Shown here in pieces: positions 20,758-34,374 of a stretch of DNA of 64,000 nt (the stretch's first letter is position 1; every line of letters starts with the position of its first letter). Under the pieces are notes generated by a model. It was not told the origin of the DNA. It was given only the letters and a program-made list of their open reading frames with translations, and made no database searches. Where the stretch lies: contig OX246743.1 in the NCBI GenBank assembly GCA_945910005.1, positions 15,048,587-15,112,586 of the forward strand, given 5' to 3'. The stretch comes from Isoperla grammatica (Eukaryota; Arthropoda; Insecta; Plecoptera; Perlodidae). Both the position numbers and the translations under genes were made by a program.

Positions 20758-23700
20758 ATGTTGCATGTAGGTGCTCTCATGTCACTGACTAAGCGCAGGG
20801 TTAATCAAGTACAGTCACCTTCACAAGCGAGGAAGCATGCGTTGTCTTCATATGTTGCATGTAGTTGCTCTTATGTCTTTGACTTAGCGCGGGGTTTATC
20901 AAGTACAGTCACCTTCACAAGCGAGGAACCATGCGTTGTCCTAATATGTTCACGAAGTGGCTTTTATGTCACTGACTTAGCGCAGGGTTTATCAAGTTCA
21001 GTCACCTTCACAAGCGAGGAAACATGCGTTGTCCTAATATGTTCAAGAAGTGGCTTTCATGTCACTGACTTAGCGCAGGGTTTATCAAGTACAGTCACCT
21101 TCACAAGCGAGGAAACATGCGTTGTCTTCATATGTTGCATGTAGTTGCACTCATGTCACTGACTTAGCGCAGGGTTTATCAAGTACAGTCACCGTCACAA
21201 GCGAGGAAACATGCGTTGTCTTCGTATGTTGCATGTAGTTGCTCTCATGTCACTGACTTAGCGCAGGGTTTATCATTTACAGTCACCTTCACAAGCGAGG
21301 AAACATGCGTTGCCCTCATATGTTGCATGTAGGTGCTTTCATGTCACTGAATTAGCGCAGGGTTTATCAAGTACAGTGACCTTCACAAGCGAGGAAACAT
21401 GCGTTGTCTTCATATGTTGCATGTAGTTGCTCTCATGTCACTGACTTAGCGCAGGGTTTATCAAGTACAGTCACCTTCACAAGCGAGGGAACATGCGTTG
21501 TCTTCATATGTTGCATGTCGTTGCTCTCATGTCACTGACTTAGCGCAGGGTTTATCAAGTACAGTCACCTTCACAAGCGAGGAAACATGCGTTGTCTTCA
21601 TATGTTGCATGTAGTTGCTCTCATGTCACTGACTTAGTGCATGGTTTATCAAGTACAGTCACCGTCACAAGCGAGGAAACATGCGTTGTCTTCATATGTT
21701 GCATGTAGTTAATCTCATGTCACTGACTTAGCGCAGGGTTTATCATGTACAGTTACCGTGACAAGCGAGGAAACATGCGTTGTCTTCATATGTTGCATGT
21801 AGTTGCTCTCATGTCACTGACTTAACGCAGGGTTTATCAAGTACAGTCACCTTCACAAGCGAGGAAACATGCGTTGTCTTCATATGTTGCATGTAGTTGC
21901 TCTCATGTCACTGACTTAGCGCAGGGTATATCAAGTACAGTCACCTTCACAAGCGAGGATACATGCGTTTGCTTCATATGTTGCATGAAGTTGCTCTCAT
22001 GTCACTGACTTATCGCAGGGTTTATAAAGTACAGTCACCGTCACAAGCGAGGAAACATGCGTTGTCCTAATATGTTGCATGTAGTTGCTCTCATGTCACT
22101 GACTCAGCGCAGGGTTTATCAAATACAGTCACCGTGACAAGCGAGGAAACATGCGTTGTCCTAATATGTTGCATGTAGTTGCTCTCATGTCACACTTAGC
22201 GCAGGGTTTATCAAGTACAGTCACCGTCACAAGCGAGGAAACATGCGTTGTCTTCATATGTTGCATGAAGTTGCTCTCATGTCACTGACTTACCGCAGGG
22301 TTTATCAAGTACAGTCACCGTTTTAAGCGAGCAAACATGCACTGTCTTCATATGTTGCGTGTAGTTGCTTTCATCTCATTGACTTAGCGCAGGGTTTATC
22401 ACGTACAGTCACCGTAACAAGCGAGAAAACATGCGTTGTCTTCATATGTTGCATGTAGTTGCTCTTATGTCACTGACTTAGCGCAGTGTTTATCACGTAC
22501 AGTCACCGTAACAAGCGAGAAAACATGCGTTGTCTTCATATGTTGCATGTTGTTGCTCTCATGTCACTGACTTAGCGCAGGGTTTATCACGTACAGTCAC
22601 CGTCACAAGCGAGGAAACATGCGTTGTCTCCATATGTTGCATGTAGTTGCTCTTATGTCACTGACTTAGCGCAGGGGTTATCAAGTACAGTCACCTTCAC
22701 AAGCGAAAAAACATGCGTTGTCCTCATATGTTGCATGAACTGGCCTTCATGTCACTGACTTAGCGCAGGGTATATCACGTACAGTAACTTTCCCAAGCGA
22801 GGAAACATGTGTTGTCTTCATATGTTTCATGTAGTTGCTCTCATGTCACTGATTTAGCGCAGGGTTTATCACGTACAGTCACCGTCACAAGCGAGGAAAC
22901 ATGCGGTGTCTTCATATGTTGCATGTAGTTGCTCTCATGTCACTGACTTAGCGCAGGGTTTATCAAGTACAGTCACCTTCACAAGCGAGGAAACATGCGT
23001 TGTCCTAATATGTTGTTTGTAGTTTCTCTCATGTCACTGACTTAGCGCAGGGTTTATCAAGTACAGTCACCTTCACAAGCGAGGAAACATGCATTGTCTT
23101 CATATGTTGCATGAAGTTGCTCTCATGTCACTGACTTAGCGCAGGGTTTATCAAGTACAGTCACCTTCACATGCGAGGAAACATGCGTTGTCTTCATATG
23201 TTGCATATACTTGCTCTCATGTCACTAACTTAGCGCAGGGTTTATCAAGTACAGTCACCTTCACAAGCGAGGAAACATGCTTTGTCTTCATATGTTGCAT
23301 GTAGTTGCTCTCATGTCACTGACTTAGCGCAGGTTTATCAAGTACAGTCACCTTCACAAGCGAGGAAACATTTGTTGTCCTAATATGTTCAACAAGTGGC
23401 TTTCATGTCACTGACTTAGCGCAGGGTTTATCAAGTACAGTCACCTTCACAAGCGAGGAAACTTGCATTGTCCTTATATGTTCAAGAAGTGGCTTTCATG
23501 TCACTGACTTAGCGCAGGGTTTATCAAGTACAGTCACCTTCACAAGCGAGGAAACATGCGTTGTCTTTATATGTTGCATGTAGTTGCTCTTATGTCACTG
23601 ACATAGCACAGGGTTTATCAAGTACAGTCACGGTCACAAGCGAGGAAACATGCGTTGTCTTCATATGTTGCAAGAAGTTGCTTTCATGTCACTGACTTAG

Positions 23701-23760
23701 CGCAGGGTTAATAAAGTACAGTCACCTTCACAAGCGAGGAAACAAGCGTTGTCTTCATAT
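20758..23760 (+). repeat. Domain 2 HOR segment offset 2.9-3.2 kb from its left neighbour
   Basis: Markers at 18,081 (ATCATTTACA) and 19,411 (landmark) reappear at 21,272 and 22,318. The offset is first 3,191 bp and then 2,907 bp: three monomers around 19,082-19,363 are missing here, and a two-base deletion (CACACTTAGC near 22,191) accounts for the remaining 2 bp of the 284-bp difference. After about 22.5 kb the offset rises to 3,001 bp because one GTTGTTGCTC monomer is present here but not at about 19.6 kb. No gene. Confidence 0.65.
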
Positions 23761-26700
23761 GTTGCATGTAGTTGCGGTCATGTCACTGACTTAGCGCAGG
23801 GTTTATCACGTACAGTCACCTTTACAAGCGAGGAAACATGCGTTGTCTTCATATGTTGCATGAAGTGGCTTTCATATCACTGACTTAGCGCAGGGTTTAT
23901 CAAGTACAGTCACCGTCACAAGCGAGGAAACATTCGTTCTCTTCATATGTTGCATGTAGTTGCTCTCATGTCACTGACTAAGCGCAGGGTTTATCAAGTA
24001 CAGTCACCTTCACAAGCGAGGAAACATGCGTTGTCTTCATATGTTGCATGTAGTTGCTCTTATGTCACTGACTTAGCGCGGGGTTTATCAAGTACAGTCA
24101 CCTTCACAAGCGAGGAAACATGCGTTGTCCTAATATGTTCAAGAAGTGGCTTTCATGTCACTGACTAAGCGCAGGGTTTATCAAGTACAGTCACCTTCAC
24201 AAGCGAGGAAACATGCGTTGTCCTAATATGTTCAAGAAGTGGCTTTTATGTCACTGACTTAGCGCAGGGTTTATCAAGTACAGTCACCTTCACAAGCGAG
24301 GAAACATGCGTTGTCTTTATATGTTGCATGTAGTTGCACTCATGTCACTGACTTCGAAAGGGTTTATCAAGTACAATCACCGTCACAAGCGAGGAAACAT
24401 GCGTTGTCTTCATATGTTGCATGTAGTTGCTCTCATATCACTGACTTAGCGCAGGGTTTATCAAGTACAGTCACCGTCACAAGCGAGGAAACATGCGTTG
24501 TCTTCATATGTTGCATGTAGTTGCTCTCATGTCACTGACTTAGCGCAGGGTTTTCATCTACAGTCACCTTCACAAGCGAGGAAACATGCGTTGTCCTCAT
24601 ATGTTGCATGTAGTTGCTCTCATGTCACTGACTTAGCGCGGGGTTTATCAAGTACAGTCACCGTCACAAGCGAGGAAACATGCGTTGTCTTCATATGTTG
24701 CATGTTGTTGCTCTCATGTCACTGATTTAGCGCAGGGTTTATCAAGTACAGTCACCTTCACAAGCGAGGAAACATGCGTTGTCCTCATATGTTGCATGTA
24801 GTTGCGGTCATGTCACTGACTTAGCGCAGGGTTTATCACGTAAAGTCACCTTCACAAGCGAGGAAACATGCGTGGTCTTCATATGTTGCATGAAGTGGCT
24901 TTCATATCACTGACTAAGCGCAGGGTTTATCAAGTACAGTCACCGTCACAAGCGAGGAAACATTCGTTTTCCTCATATGTTGCATGTAGTTGCTCTCATG
25001 TCACTGACTTAGCGCAGGGTTTATCACGTACAGTCACTTTCACAAGCGAGGAAACATGCGTTGTCTTCATTTGTTGCATGTAGTTGCTCTCATGTCACTG
25101 ACTTAGCGTAGGGTTTATCTAGGTCAGTCACCGTTACAAGCGAAGAAACATGCGTTGTCTTCATTGGTTGCATGTAGTTGCTTTTATGTCACTGACTTAG
25201 CGCAGGGTTTATCAAGTTCAGTCACCGTCACAAGCGAGAAAACATGCGTTGTCCTCATATGTTGCATGAACTGGCCTTCATGTCACTGACTTAGCGCAGG
25301 GTATATCACGTACAGTAACCTTCCCAAGCGAGGAAACATGTGTTGTCTTCATATGTTGCATGTAGTTGCTCTCATGTCACTGACTTAGCGCAGGGTTTAT
25401 CACGTACAGTCACCTTCACAAGCGAGGAAACATGCGTTGTCCTCATATGTTGCATGAACTGGCCTTCATGTCACTGACTTACGCAGGGTTTATTAAGTAC
25501 AGTCACCGTCACAAGCGAGGAAACATTAGTTCTCTTCATATGTTGCATGTAGTTGCTCTCATGTCACTGACTAATCGCAGGGTTTATCAAGTACAGTCAC
25601 CTTCACAAGCGAGGAAACATGCGTTGTCTTCATATGTTGCATGTAGTTGCTCTTATGTCACTGACTTAGCGCGGGGTTTTTCAATTACAGTCACCTTCAC
25701 AAGCGAGGAAACATGCGTTGTCCTAATATGTTCAAGAAGTTGCTTTCATGTCACTGACTAAGCGCAGGGTTTATCAAGTACAGTCACCTTTACAAGCGAC
25801 GAAACATGCGTTGTCCTAATATGTTCAAGAAGTGGCTTTTATGTCACTGACTTAGCGCGGGGTTTATCAATTACAGTAACTTTCCCAAGCGAGGAAACAT
25901 GTGTTGTCTTCATATGTTGCATGTAGTTGCTCTCATGTCACTGACTTAGCGCAGGGTTTATCACGTACAGTCACCGTCACAAGCGAGGAAACATGCGGTG
26001 TCTTCATATGTTGCATGTAGTTGCTCTCATGTCACTGACTTAGCGCAGGGTTTATCAAGTACAGTCACCTTCACAAGCGAGGAAACATGCGTTGTCCTAA
26101 TATGTTGTTTGTAGTTGCTCTCATGTCACTGACTTAGCGCAGGGTTTATCAAGTACAGTCACCTTCACAAGCGAGGAAACATGCATTGTCTTCATATGTT
26201 GCATGAAGTTGCTCTCATGTCACTGACTTAGCGCAGGGTTTATCAAGTACAGTCACCTTCACATGCGAGGAAGCATGCGTTGTCTTCATATGTTGCATGT
26301 ACTTGCTCTCATGTCACTGACTTAGCGCAGGGTTTATCAAGTACAGTCACCTTCACAAGCGAGGAAACATGCTTTGTCTTCATATGTTGCATGTAGTTGC
26401 TCTCATGTCACTGACTTAGCGCAGGTTTATCAAGTACAGTCACCTTCACAAGCGAGGAAACATGCGTTGTCCTAATATGTTCTACAAGTGGCTTTCATGT
26501 CACTGACTTAGCGCAGGGTTTATCAAGTACAATCACCTTCACAAGCGAGGAAACTTGCATTGTCCTTATATGTTCAAGAAGTGGCTTTCATGTCACTGAC
26601 TTAGCGCAGGGTTTATCAAGTACAGTCACCTTCACAAGCGAGGAAACATGCGTTGTCTTTATATGTTGCATGTAGTTGCTCTTATGTCACTGACTTAGCA

Positions 26701-27381
26701 CAGGGTTTATCAAGTACAGTCACGGTCACAAGCGAGGAAACATGCGTTGTCTTCATATGTTGCAAGTAGTTGCTTTCGTGTCACTGACTTAGCGCAGGGT
26801 TAATAAAGTACAGTCACCTTCACAAGCGAGGAAACAAGCGTTGTCTTCATTTGTTGCATGTAGTTGCTCTCATGTCACTGACTAAGCGCAGAGTTTATCA
26901 AGTACAGTCACCTTCACAAGCGAGGAAGCATGCGTTGTCTTCATATGTTGCATGTAGTTGCTCTTATGTCTTTGACTTAGCGCGGGGTTTATCAAGTACA
27001 GTCACCTTCACAAGCGAGGAAACATGCGTTGTCCTAATATGTTCAAGAAGTGGCTTTTATGTCACTGACTTAGCGCAGGGTTTATCAAGTACAGTCACCT
27101 TCACAAGCGAGGAAACATGCGTTGTCCTAATATGTTCAAGAAGTGGCTTTCATGTCACTGACTTAGCGCAGGGTTTATCAAGTACAGTCACCTTCACAAG
27201 CGAGGAAACATGCGTTGTCTTCATATGTTGCATGTAGTTGCACTCATGTCACTGACTTAGCGCAGGGTTTATCAAGTACAGTCACCGTCACAAGCGAGGA
27301 AACATGCGTTGTCTTCATATGTTGCATGTAGTTGCTCTCATGTCACTGACTTAGCGCAGTGTTTATCAAGTACAGTCACCT
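23761..27381 (+). repeat. Mosaic domain 2 segment
   Basis: The segment is a patchwork: 24,868 to about 25,380 resembles about 29,555-30,050; 25,432-25,761 resembles 17,459-17,788 and 30,869-31,198; about 26.0-27.2 kb resembles about 19.9-21.1 kb (offset 6,093 bp at the 26,851/20,758 markers). Two unusual monomers lie close together: GACTTCGAAAGGGTTTATC near 24,349 and GGGTTTTCATCTACAG near 24,549. No gene or foreign insert is visible. Confidence 0.6.
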
Positions 27382-28223
27382 TCACAAGCGAGGAAACATG
27401 CGTTGTCCTCATATGTTGCATGTAGTTGCTCTCATGTCACTGACTTAGCGCAGGGTTTATCAAGTACAGTCACCGTCACAAGCGAGGAAACATGCGTTGT
27501 CTTCATATGTTGCATGTAGTTGCTCTCATGTCACTGACTTAGCGCAGGGTTTATCAAGTACAGTCACCATCACAAGCGAAGAAACAGGCGTTGTCCTCAT
27601 ATGTTGCATGTAGTTGCGGTCATGTCACTGACTTAGCGCAGGGTTTATCACGTACAGTCACCTTTACAAGCGAGGAAACATGCGTTGTCTTCATATGTTG
27701 CATGAAGTGGCTTTCATATCACTGACTTAGCGCAGGGTTTATCAAGTACAGTCACCGTCACAAGCGAGGAAACATTCGTTCTCTTCATATGTTGCATGTA
27801 GTTGCTCTCATGTCACTGACTAAGCGCAGGGTTTATCAAGTACAGTCACCTTCACAAGCGAGGAAACATGCGTTGTCTTCATATGTTGCATGTAGTTGCT
27901 CTTATGTCACTGACTTAGCGCGGGGTTCATCAAGTACAGTCACCTTCACAAGCGAGGAAACATGCGTTGTCCTAATATGTTCAAGAAGTGGCTTTCATGT
28001 CACTGACTAAGCGCAGGGTTTATCAAGTACAGTCACCTTCACAAGCGAGGAAACATGCGTTGTCCTAATATGTTCAAGAAGTGGCTTTTATGTCACTGAC
28101 TTAGCGCAGGGTTTATCAAGTACAGTCACCTTCACAAGCGAGGAAACATGCGTTGTCTTTATATGTTGCATGTAGTTGCACTTATGTCACTGACTTAGCG
28201 CAGGGTTTATCAAGTACAGTCAC
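27382..28223 (+). repeat. 842/843-bp tandem duplication, copy 1
   Basis: Nine monomers. Markers repeat at 843 bp in the next copy: CACCATCACAAGCGAAG, GTTGCGGTCATG, CATTCGTTCTCTTC, GACTAAGCGC and two TTCAAGAAGTGG monomers. A one-base deletion in copy 2 (GCAGGGTTATCAAG near 28,296) shifts the offset from 842 to 843 or the reverse across it. No gene. Confidence 0.75.
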
Positions 28224-29092
28224 CGTCACAAGCGAGGAAACATGCGTTGTCCTCATATGTTGCATGTAGTTGCTCTCATGTCACTGACTTAGCGCAGGGT
28301 TATCAAGTACAGTCACCGTCACAAGCGAGGAAACATGCGTTGTCTTCATATGTTGCATGTAGTTGCTCTCATGTCACTGACTTAGCGCAGGGTTTATCAA
28401 GTACAGTCACCATCACAAGCGAAGAAACATGCGTTGTCCTCATATGTTGCATGTAGTTGCGGTCATGTCACTGACTTAGCGCAGGGTTTATCACGTACAG
28501 TCACCTTTACAAGCGAGGAAACATGCGTTGTCTTCATATGTTGCATGAAGTGGCTTTCATATCACTGACTTAGCGCAGGGTTTATCAAGTACAGTCACCG
28601 TCACAAGCGAGGAAACATTCGTTCTCTTCATATGTTGCATGTAGTTGCTCTCATGTCACTGACTAAGCGCAGGGTTTATCAAGTACAGTCACCTTCACAA
28701 GCGAGGAAACATGCGTTGTCTTCATATGTTGCATGTAGTTGCTCTTATGTCACTGACTTAGCGCGGGGTTTATCAAGTACAGTCACCTTCACAAGCGAGG
28801 AAACATGCGTTGTCCTAATATGTTCAAGAAGTGGCTTTCATGTCACTGACTAAGCGCAGGGTTTATCAAGTACAGTCACCTTCACAAGCGAGGAAACATG
28901 CGTTGTCCTAATATGTTCAAGAAGTGGATTTTATGTCACTGACTTAGCGCAGGGGTTATCAAGTACAGTCACCTTCACAAGCGAGGAAACATGCGTTGTC
29001 TTTATATGTTGCATGTAGTTGCACTCATGTCACTGACTTAGCGCAGGGTTTATCAAGTACAGTCACCGTCACAAGCGAGGAAACATGCGTTG
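28224..29092 (+). repeat. 842/843-bp tandem duplication, copy 2
   Basis: Second copy of the nine-monomer unit; it diverges from copy 1 near 29,092, where copy 1 continues with GTCCTCAT and this one with GTCTTCAT. The differences are few (GGCGTTG against TGCGTTG near 27,586; GTGGATTTTATG near 28,923), so the duplication is recent relative to the array. Confidence 0.7.
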
Positions 29093-29684
29093 TCTTCATA
29101 TGTTGCATGTAGTTGCTCTCATATCACTGACTTAGCGCAGGGTTTATCAAGTACAGTCACCGTCACAAGCGAGGAAACATGCGTTGTCCTCATATGTTGC
29201 ATGTAGTTGCTCTCATGTCACTGACTTAGCGCAGGGTTTATCATGTACAGTCACCTTCACAAGCGAGGAAACATGCGTTGTCCTCATATGTTGCATGTAG
29301 TTGCTCTCATGTCACTGACTTAGCGCAGGGTTTATCAAGTACAGTCACCGTCACAAGCGAGGAAACATGCGTTGTCTTCATATGTTGCATGTTGTTGCTC
29401 TCATGTCACTGACTTAGCGCAGGGTTTATCAAGTACAGTCACCTTCACAAGCGAGGAAACATGCGTTATCCTCATATGTTGCATGTAGTTGCGGTCATGT
29501 CACTGACTTAGCGCAGGGTTTATCACGTACAGTCACCTTCACAAGCGAGGAAACATGCGTTGTCTTCATATGTTGCATGAAGTGGCTTTCATATCACTGA
29601 CTAAGCGCAGGGTTAATCAAGTACAGTCACCGTCACAAGCGAGGAAACATTCGTTTTCCTCATATGTTGCATGTAGTTGCTCTC
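29093..29684 (+). repeat. Satellite monomers between duplications
   Basis: About six monomers of domain 2 type, resembling about 24.4-25.0 kb (CTCATATCACTG, GTTGTTGCTC, GTTGCGGTCATG, CATTCGTTTTCC). Nothing else is present. Confidence 0.6.
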
Positions 29685-32600
29685 ATGTCACTGACTTAGC
29701 GCAGGGTTTATCACGTACAGTCACTTTCACAAGCGAGGAAACATGCGTTGTCTTCATTTGTTGCATGTAGTTGCTCTCATGTCACTGACTTAGCGTAGGG
29801 TTTATCTAGTACAGTCACCGTTACAAGCGAAGAAACATGCGTTGTCTTCATTGGTTGCATGTAGTTGCTTTTATGTCACTGACTTAGCGCAGGGTTTATC
29901 AAGTTCAGTCACCGTCACAAGCGAGAAAACATGCGTTGTCCTCATATGTTGCATGAACTGGCCTTCATGTCACTGACTTAGCGCAGGGTATATCACGTAC
30001 AGTAACCTTCCCAAGCGAGGAAACATGTGTTGTCTTCATATGTTGCATGTAGTTGCTCTCATGTCACTGACTTAGCGCAGGGTTTATCACGTACAGTCAC
30101 CGTCACAAGCGAGGAAACATGCGGTGTCTTCATATGTTGCAGGTAGTTGCTCTCATGTCACTGACTTAGCGCAGGGTTTATCAAGTACAGTCACCTACAC
30201 AAGCGAGGAAACATGCGTTGTCCTAATATGTTCAAGAAGTGGCTTTTATGTCACTGACTAAGCGCAGGGTTTATCAAGTACAGTCACCTTCACAAGCGAG
30301 GAAACATGCGTTGTCCTAATATGTTCAAGAAGTGGCTTTCATGTCACTGACTTAGCGCAGGGTTTATCAAGTACAGTCACCTTCACAAGCGAAGAAACAT
30401 GCGTTGTCTTCATATGTTGCATGTAGTTGCACTCATGTGACTGACTTAGCGCATGGTTTATCAAGTACAGTCACCGTCACAAGCGAGGAAACATGCGTTG
30501 TCTTCATATGTTGCATGTAGTTGCTCTCATGTCACTGACTTAGCGCAGTGTTTATCAAGTACAGTCACCTTCACAAGCGAGGAAACATGCGTTGTCCTCA
30601 TATGTTGCATGTAGTTGCTCTCATGTCACTGACTTAGCGCAGGGTTTATCAAGTACAGTCACCAACACAAGCGAGGAAACATGCGTTGTCTTCATATATT
30701 GCATGTAGTTGCTCTCATGTCACTGACTTAGCGCAGGGTTTATCAAGTACAGTCACCATCACAAGCGAAGAAACATGCGTTGTCCTCATATGTTGCATGT
30801 AGTTGCGGTCATGTCACTGACTTAGCGCAGGGTTTATCACGTACAGTCACCTTTACAAGCGAGGAAACATGCGTTGTCTTCATATGTTGCATGAAGTGGC
30901 TTTCATATCACTGACTTACGCAGGGTTTATTAAGTACAGTCACCGTCACAAGCGAGGAAACATTCGTTCTCTTCATATGTTGCATGTAGTTGCTCTCATG
31001 TCACTGACTAAGCGCAGGGTTTATCAAGTACAGTCACCTTCACAAGCGAGGAAACATGCGTTGTCTTCATATGTTGCATATAGTTGCTCTTATGTCACTG
31101 ACTTAGCGCGGGGTTTATCAATTACAGTCACCTTCACAAGCGAGGAAACATGCGTTGTCCTAATATGTTCAAGAAGTTGCTTTCATGTCACTGACTAAGC
31201 GCAGGGTTTATCAAGTACAGTCACCTTTACAAGCGAGGAAACATGCGTTGTCCTAATATGTTCAAGAAGTGGCTTTTATGTCACTGACTTAGCGCAGGGT
31301 TTATCAAGTACAGTCACCTTCACAAGCGAGAAAACATGCGTGGTCTTTATATGTTGCATGTAGTTGCACTCATGTCACTGACTTAGCGCAGGGTTTATCA
31401 AGTACAGTCACCGTCACAAGCGTGGAAACATGCGTTGTCTTCATTGTTGCATGTAGTTGCTCTCATGTCACTGACTTAGCGCAGGGTTTATCATTTACAG
31501 TCACCTTCACAAGCGAGGAAACATGCGTTGCCCTCATATGTTGCATGTAGGTGCTCTCATGTCACTGACTTAGCGCAGGGTTTATCAAGTACAGTGACCT
31601 TCACAAGAGAGGAAACATGCGTTGTCTTCATATGTTGCATGTAGTTGCTCTCATGTCACTGACTTAGCGCAGGGTTTATCAAGTACAGTCACCTTCACAA
31701 GCGAGGGAACATGCGTTGTCTTCATATGTTGCATGTAGTTGCTCTCATGTCACTGACTTAGCTCAGGGTTTATCAAGTACAGTCACCTTCACAAGCGAGG
31801 AAACAAACGTTGTCTTCATATGTTGCATGTAGTTGCTCTCATGTCACTGACTTAGCGCATGGTTTATCAAGTACAGTCACCGTCACAAGCGAGGAAACAT
31901 GCGTTGTCTTCATATGTTGCATGTAGTTTATCTCATGTCACTGACTTAGCGCAGGGTTTATCATGTACAGGTACCGTGACAAGCGAGGAAACATGCGTTG
32001 TCTTCATATGTTGCATGTAGTTGCTCTCATGTCACTGACTTAACGCAGGGTTTATCAAGTACAGTCACCTTCACAAGCGAGGAAACATGCGTTGTCTTCA
32101 TATGTTGCATGTAGTTGCTCTCATGTCACTGACTTAGCGCAGGGTATATCAAGTACAGTCACCTTCACAAGCGAGGATACATGCGTTTGCTTCATATGTT
32201 GCATGAATTTGCTCTCATGTCACTGACTTAGCGCAGGGTTTATTAAGTACAGTCACCGTCACAAGCGAGGAAACATGCGTTGTCCTAATATGTTGCATGT
32301 AGTTGCTCTCATGTCACTGACTCAGCGCAGGGTTTATCAAATACAGTCACCGTCACAAGCGAGGAAACATGCGTTGTCCTAATATGTTGCATGTAGTTGC
32401 TCTCATGTCACTGACTTAGCGCAGGGTTTATCAAGTACAGTCACCGTCACAAGCGAGGAAACATGCGTTGTCTTCATATGTTGCATGTAGTTGCTCTCAT
32501 GTCACTGACTTAGCGCAGGGTTTTTCAAGTACAGTCACCTTCACAAGCGAGGAAGCATGCGTTGTCTTCATATGTTGCATGGTGTTGCTCTCATGTCACT

Positions 32601-34374
32601 GACTTTGCGCAGGGTTTATCAAGTACAGTCACCGTCACAAGCGAGGAAACATGCGTTGTTCTCATATGTTGCATATAGTTGCTCTCATGTCACTGACTTA
32701 GCGCAGGGTTTATCAAGTACAGTCACCGTAACAAGCGAGGAAACATGCGTTGTCTTCATATGTTGCATGTAGTTGCTCTCATGTCACTGACTTAGCGCAG
32801 GGTTTATCAAGTACAGTCACCGTTTTAAGCGAGCAAACATGCACTGTCTTCATATGTTGCGTGTAGTTGCTTTCATCTCATTGACTTAGCGCAGGGTTTA
32901 TCACGTACAGTCACCGTAACAAGCGAGAAAACATGCGTTGTCTTCACATGTTGCATGTAGTTGCTCTCATGTCACTGACTTAGCGCAGTGTTTATCACGT
33001 ACAGTCACCGTAACAAGCGAGGAAACATGCGTTGTCTTCATATGTTGCATGTTGTTGCTCTCATGTCACTGACTTAGCGCAGGGTTTATCACGTACAGTC
33101 ACCGTCACAAGCGAGGAAACATGCGTTGTCTCCATATGTTGCATGGCGTTGCTCTTATGTCACTGACTTAGCGCAGGGGTTATCAAGTACAGTCACCTTC
33201 ACAAGCGAGAAAACATGCGTTGTCCTCATATGTTGCATGAACTGGCCTTCATGTCACTGACTTAGCGCAGGGTATATCACGTACAGTAACTTTCCCAAGC
33301 GAGGAAACATGTGTTGTCTTCATATGTTGCATGTAGTTGCTCTCATGTCACTGACTTAGCGCAGGGTTTATCACGTACAGTCACCGTCACAAGCGAGGAA
33401 ACATGCGGTGTCTTCATATGTTGCATGTAGTTGCTCTCATGTCACTGACTTAGCGCAGGGTTTATCAAGTACAGTCACCTTCACAAGCGAGGAAACATGC
33501 GTTGTCTTCATATGTTGCATGAAGTTGCTCTCATGTCACTGACTTAGCGCAGGGTTTATCAAGTACAGTCACCTTCACATGCGAGGAAACATGCGTTGTC
33601 TTCATATGTTGCATGTACTTGCTCTCATGTCATTGACTTAGCGCAGGGTTTATCAAGTACAGTCACCTTCACAAGCGAGGAAAAATGCTTTGTCTTCATA
33701 TGTTGCATGTAGTTGCTCTCATGTCACTGACTTAGCGCAGGTTTATCAAGTACAGTCACCTTCAAAAGCGAGGAAACATGCGTTGTCCTAATATGTTCAA
33801 CAAGTGGCTTTCATGTCACTGACTTAGCGCAGGGTTTATCAAGTACAGTCACCTTCACAAGCGAGGAAACTTGCATTGTCCTTATATGTTCAAGAAGTGG
33901 CTTTCATGTCACTGACTTAGCGCAGGGTTTATCAAGTACAGTCACCTTCACAAGCAAGGAAACATGCGTTGTCTTTATATGTTGCATGTAGTTGCTCTTA
34001 TGTCACTGACTTAGCGCAGGGTTTATCAAGTACAGTCACGGTCACAAGCGAGGAAACATGCGTTGTCTTCATATGTTGCAAGTAGTTGCTTTCATGTCAC
34101 TGACTTAGCGCAGGGTTAATAAAGTACAGTCACCTTCACAAGCGAGGAAACAAGCGTTGTCTTCATATGTTGCATGTAGTTGCTCTCATGTCACTGACTA
34201 AGCTCAGGGTTTATCAAGTACAGTCACCTTCACAAGCGAGGAAGCATGCGTTGTCTTCATATGTTGCATGTAGTTGCTCTTATGTCTTTGACTTAGCGCG
34301 GGGTTTATCAAGTACAGTCACCTTCACAAGCGAGGAAACATGCGTTGTCCTAATATGTTCAAGAAGTAGCTTTT
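29685..34374 (+). repeat. 4,690-bp tandem HOR, copy 1
   Basis: From 29,685 the sequence corresponds exactly to 34,375 onward; just to the left the copies differ (TCTCATGTCA against TTTTATGTCA). 4,690 bp is 50 monomers, several of them 93 bp. The unit contains the CTGACTTACGCAGG deletion (near 30,915), CATTGTTGCATG (31,454), ACAAACGTTG (31,804), GTTTATCTCATG with GGTACCGTGAC (about 31,925-31,980), TGACTCAGC (32,318-32,326) and the CCGTTTTAAGCG landmark (32,820). Confidence 0.88.

Noticed and set aside
23930..23950. CENP-B box in CATTCGTTCTCTTC monomers
   Set aside because: Only the TTCGTT part fits; the essential A and CGGG of the CENP-B consensus are absent here and in every subtype read.
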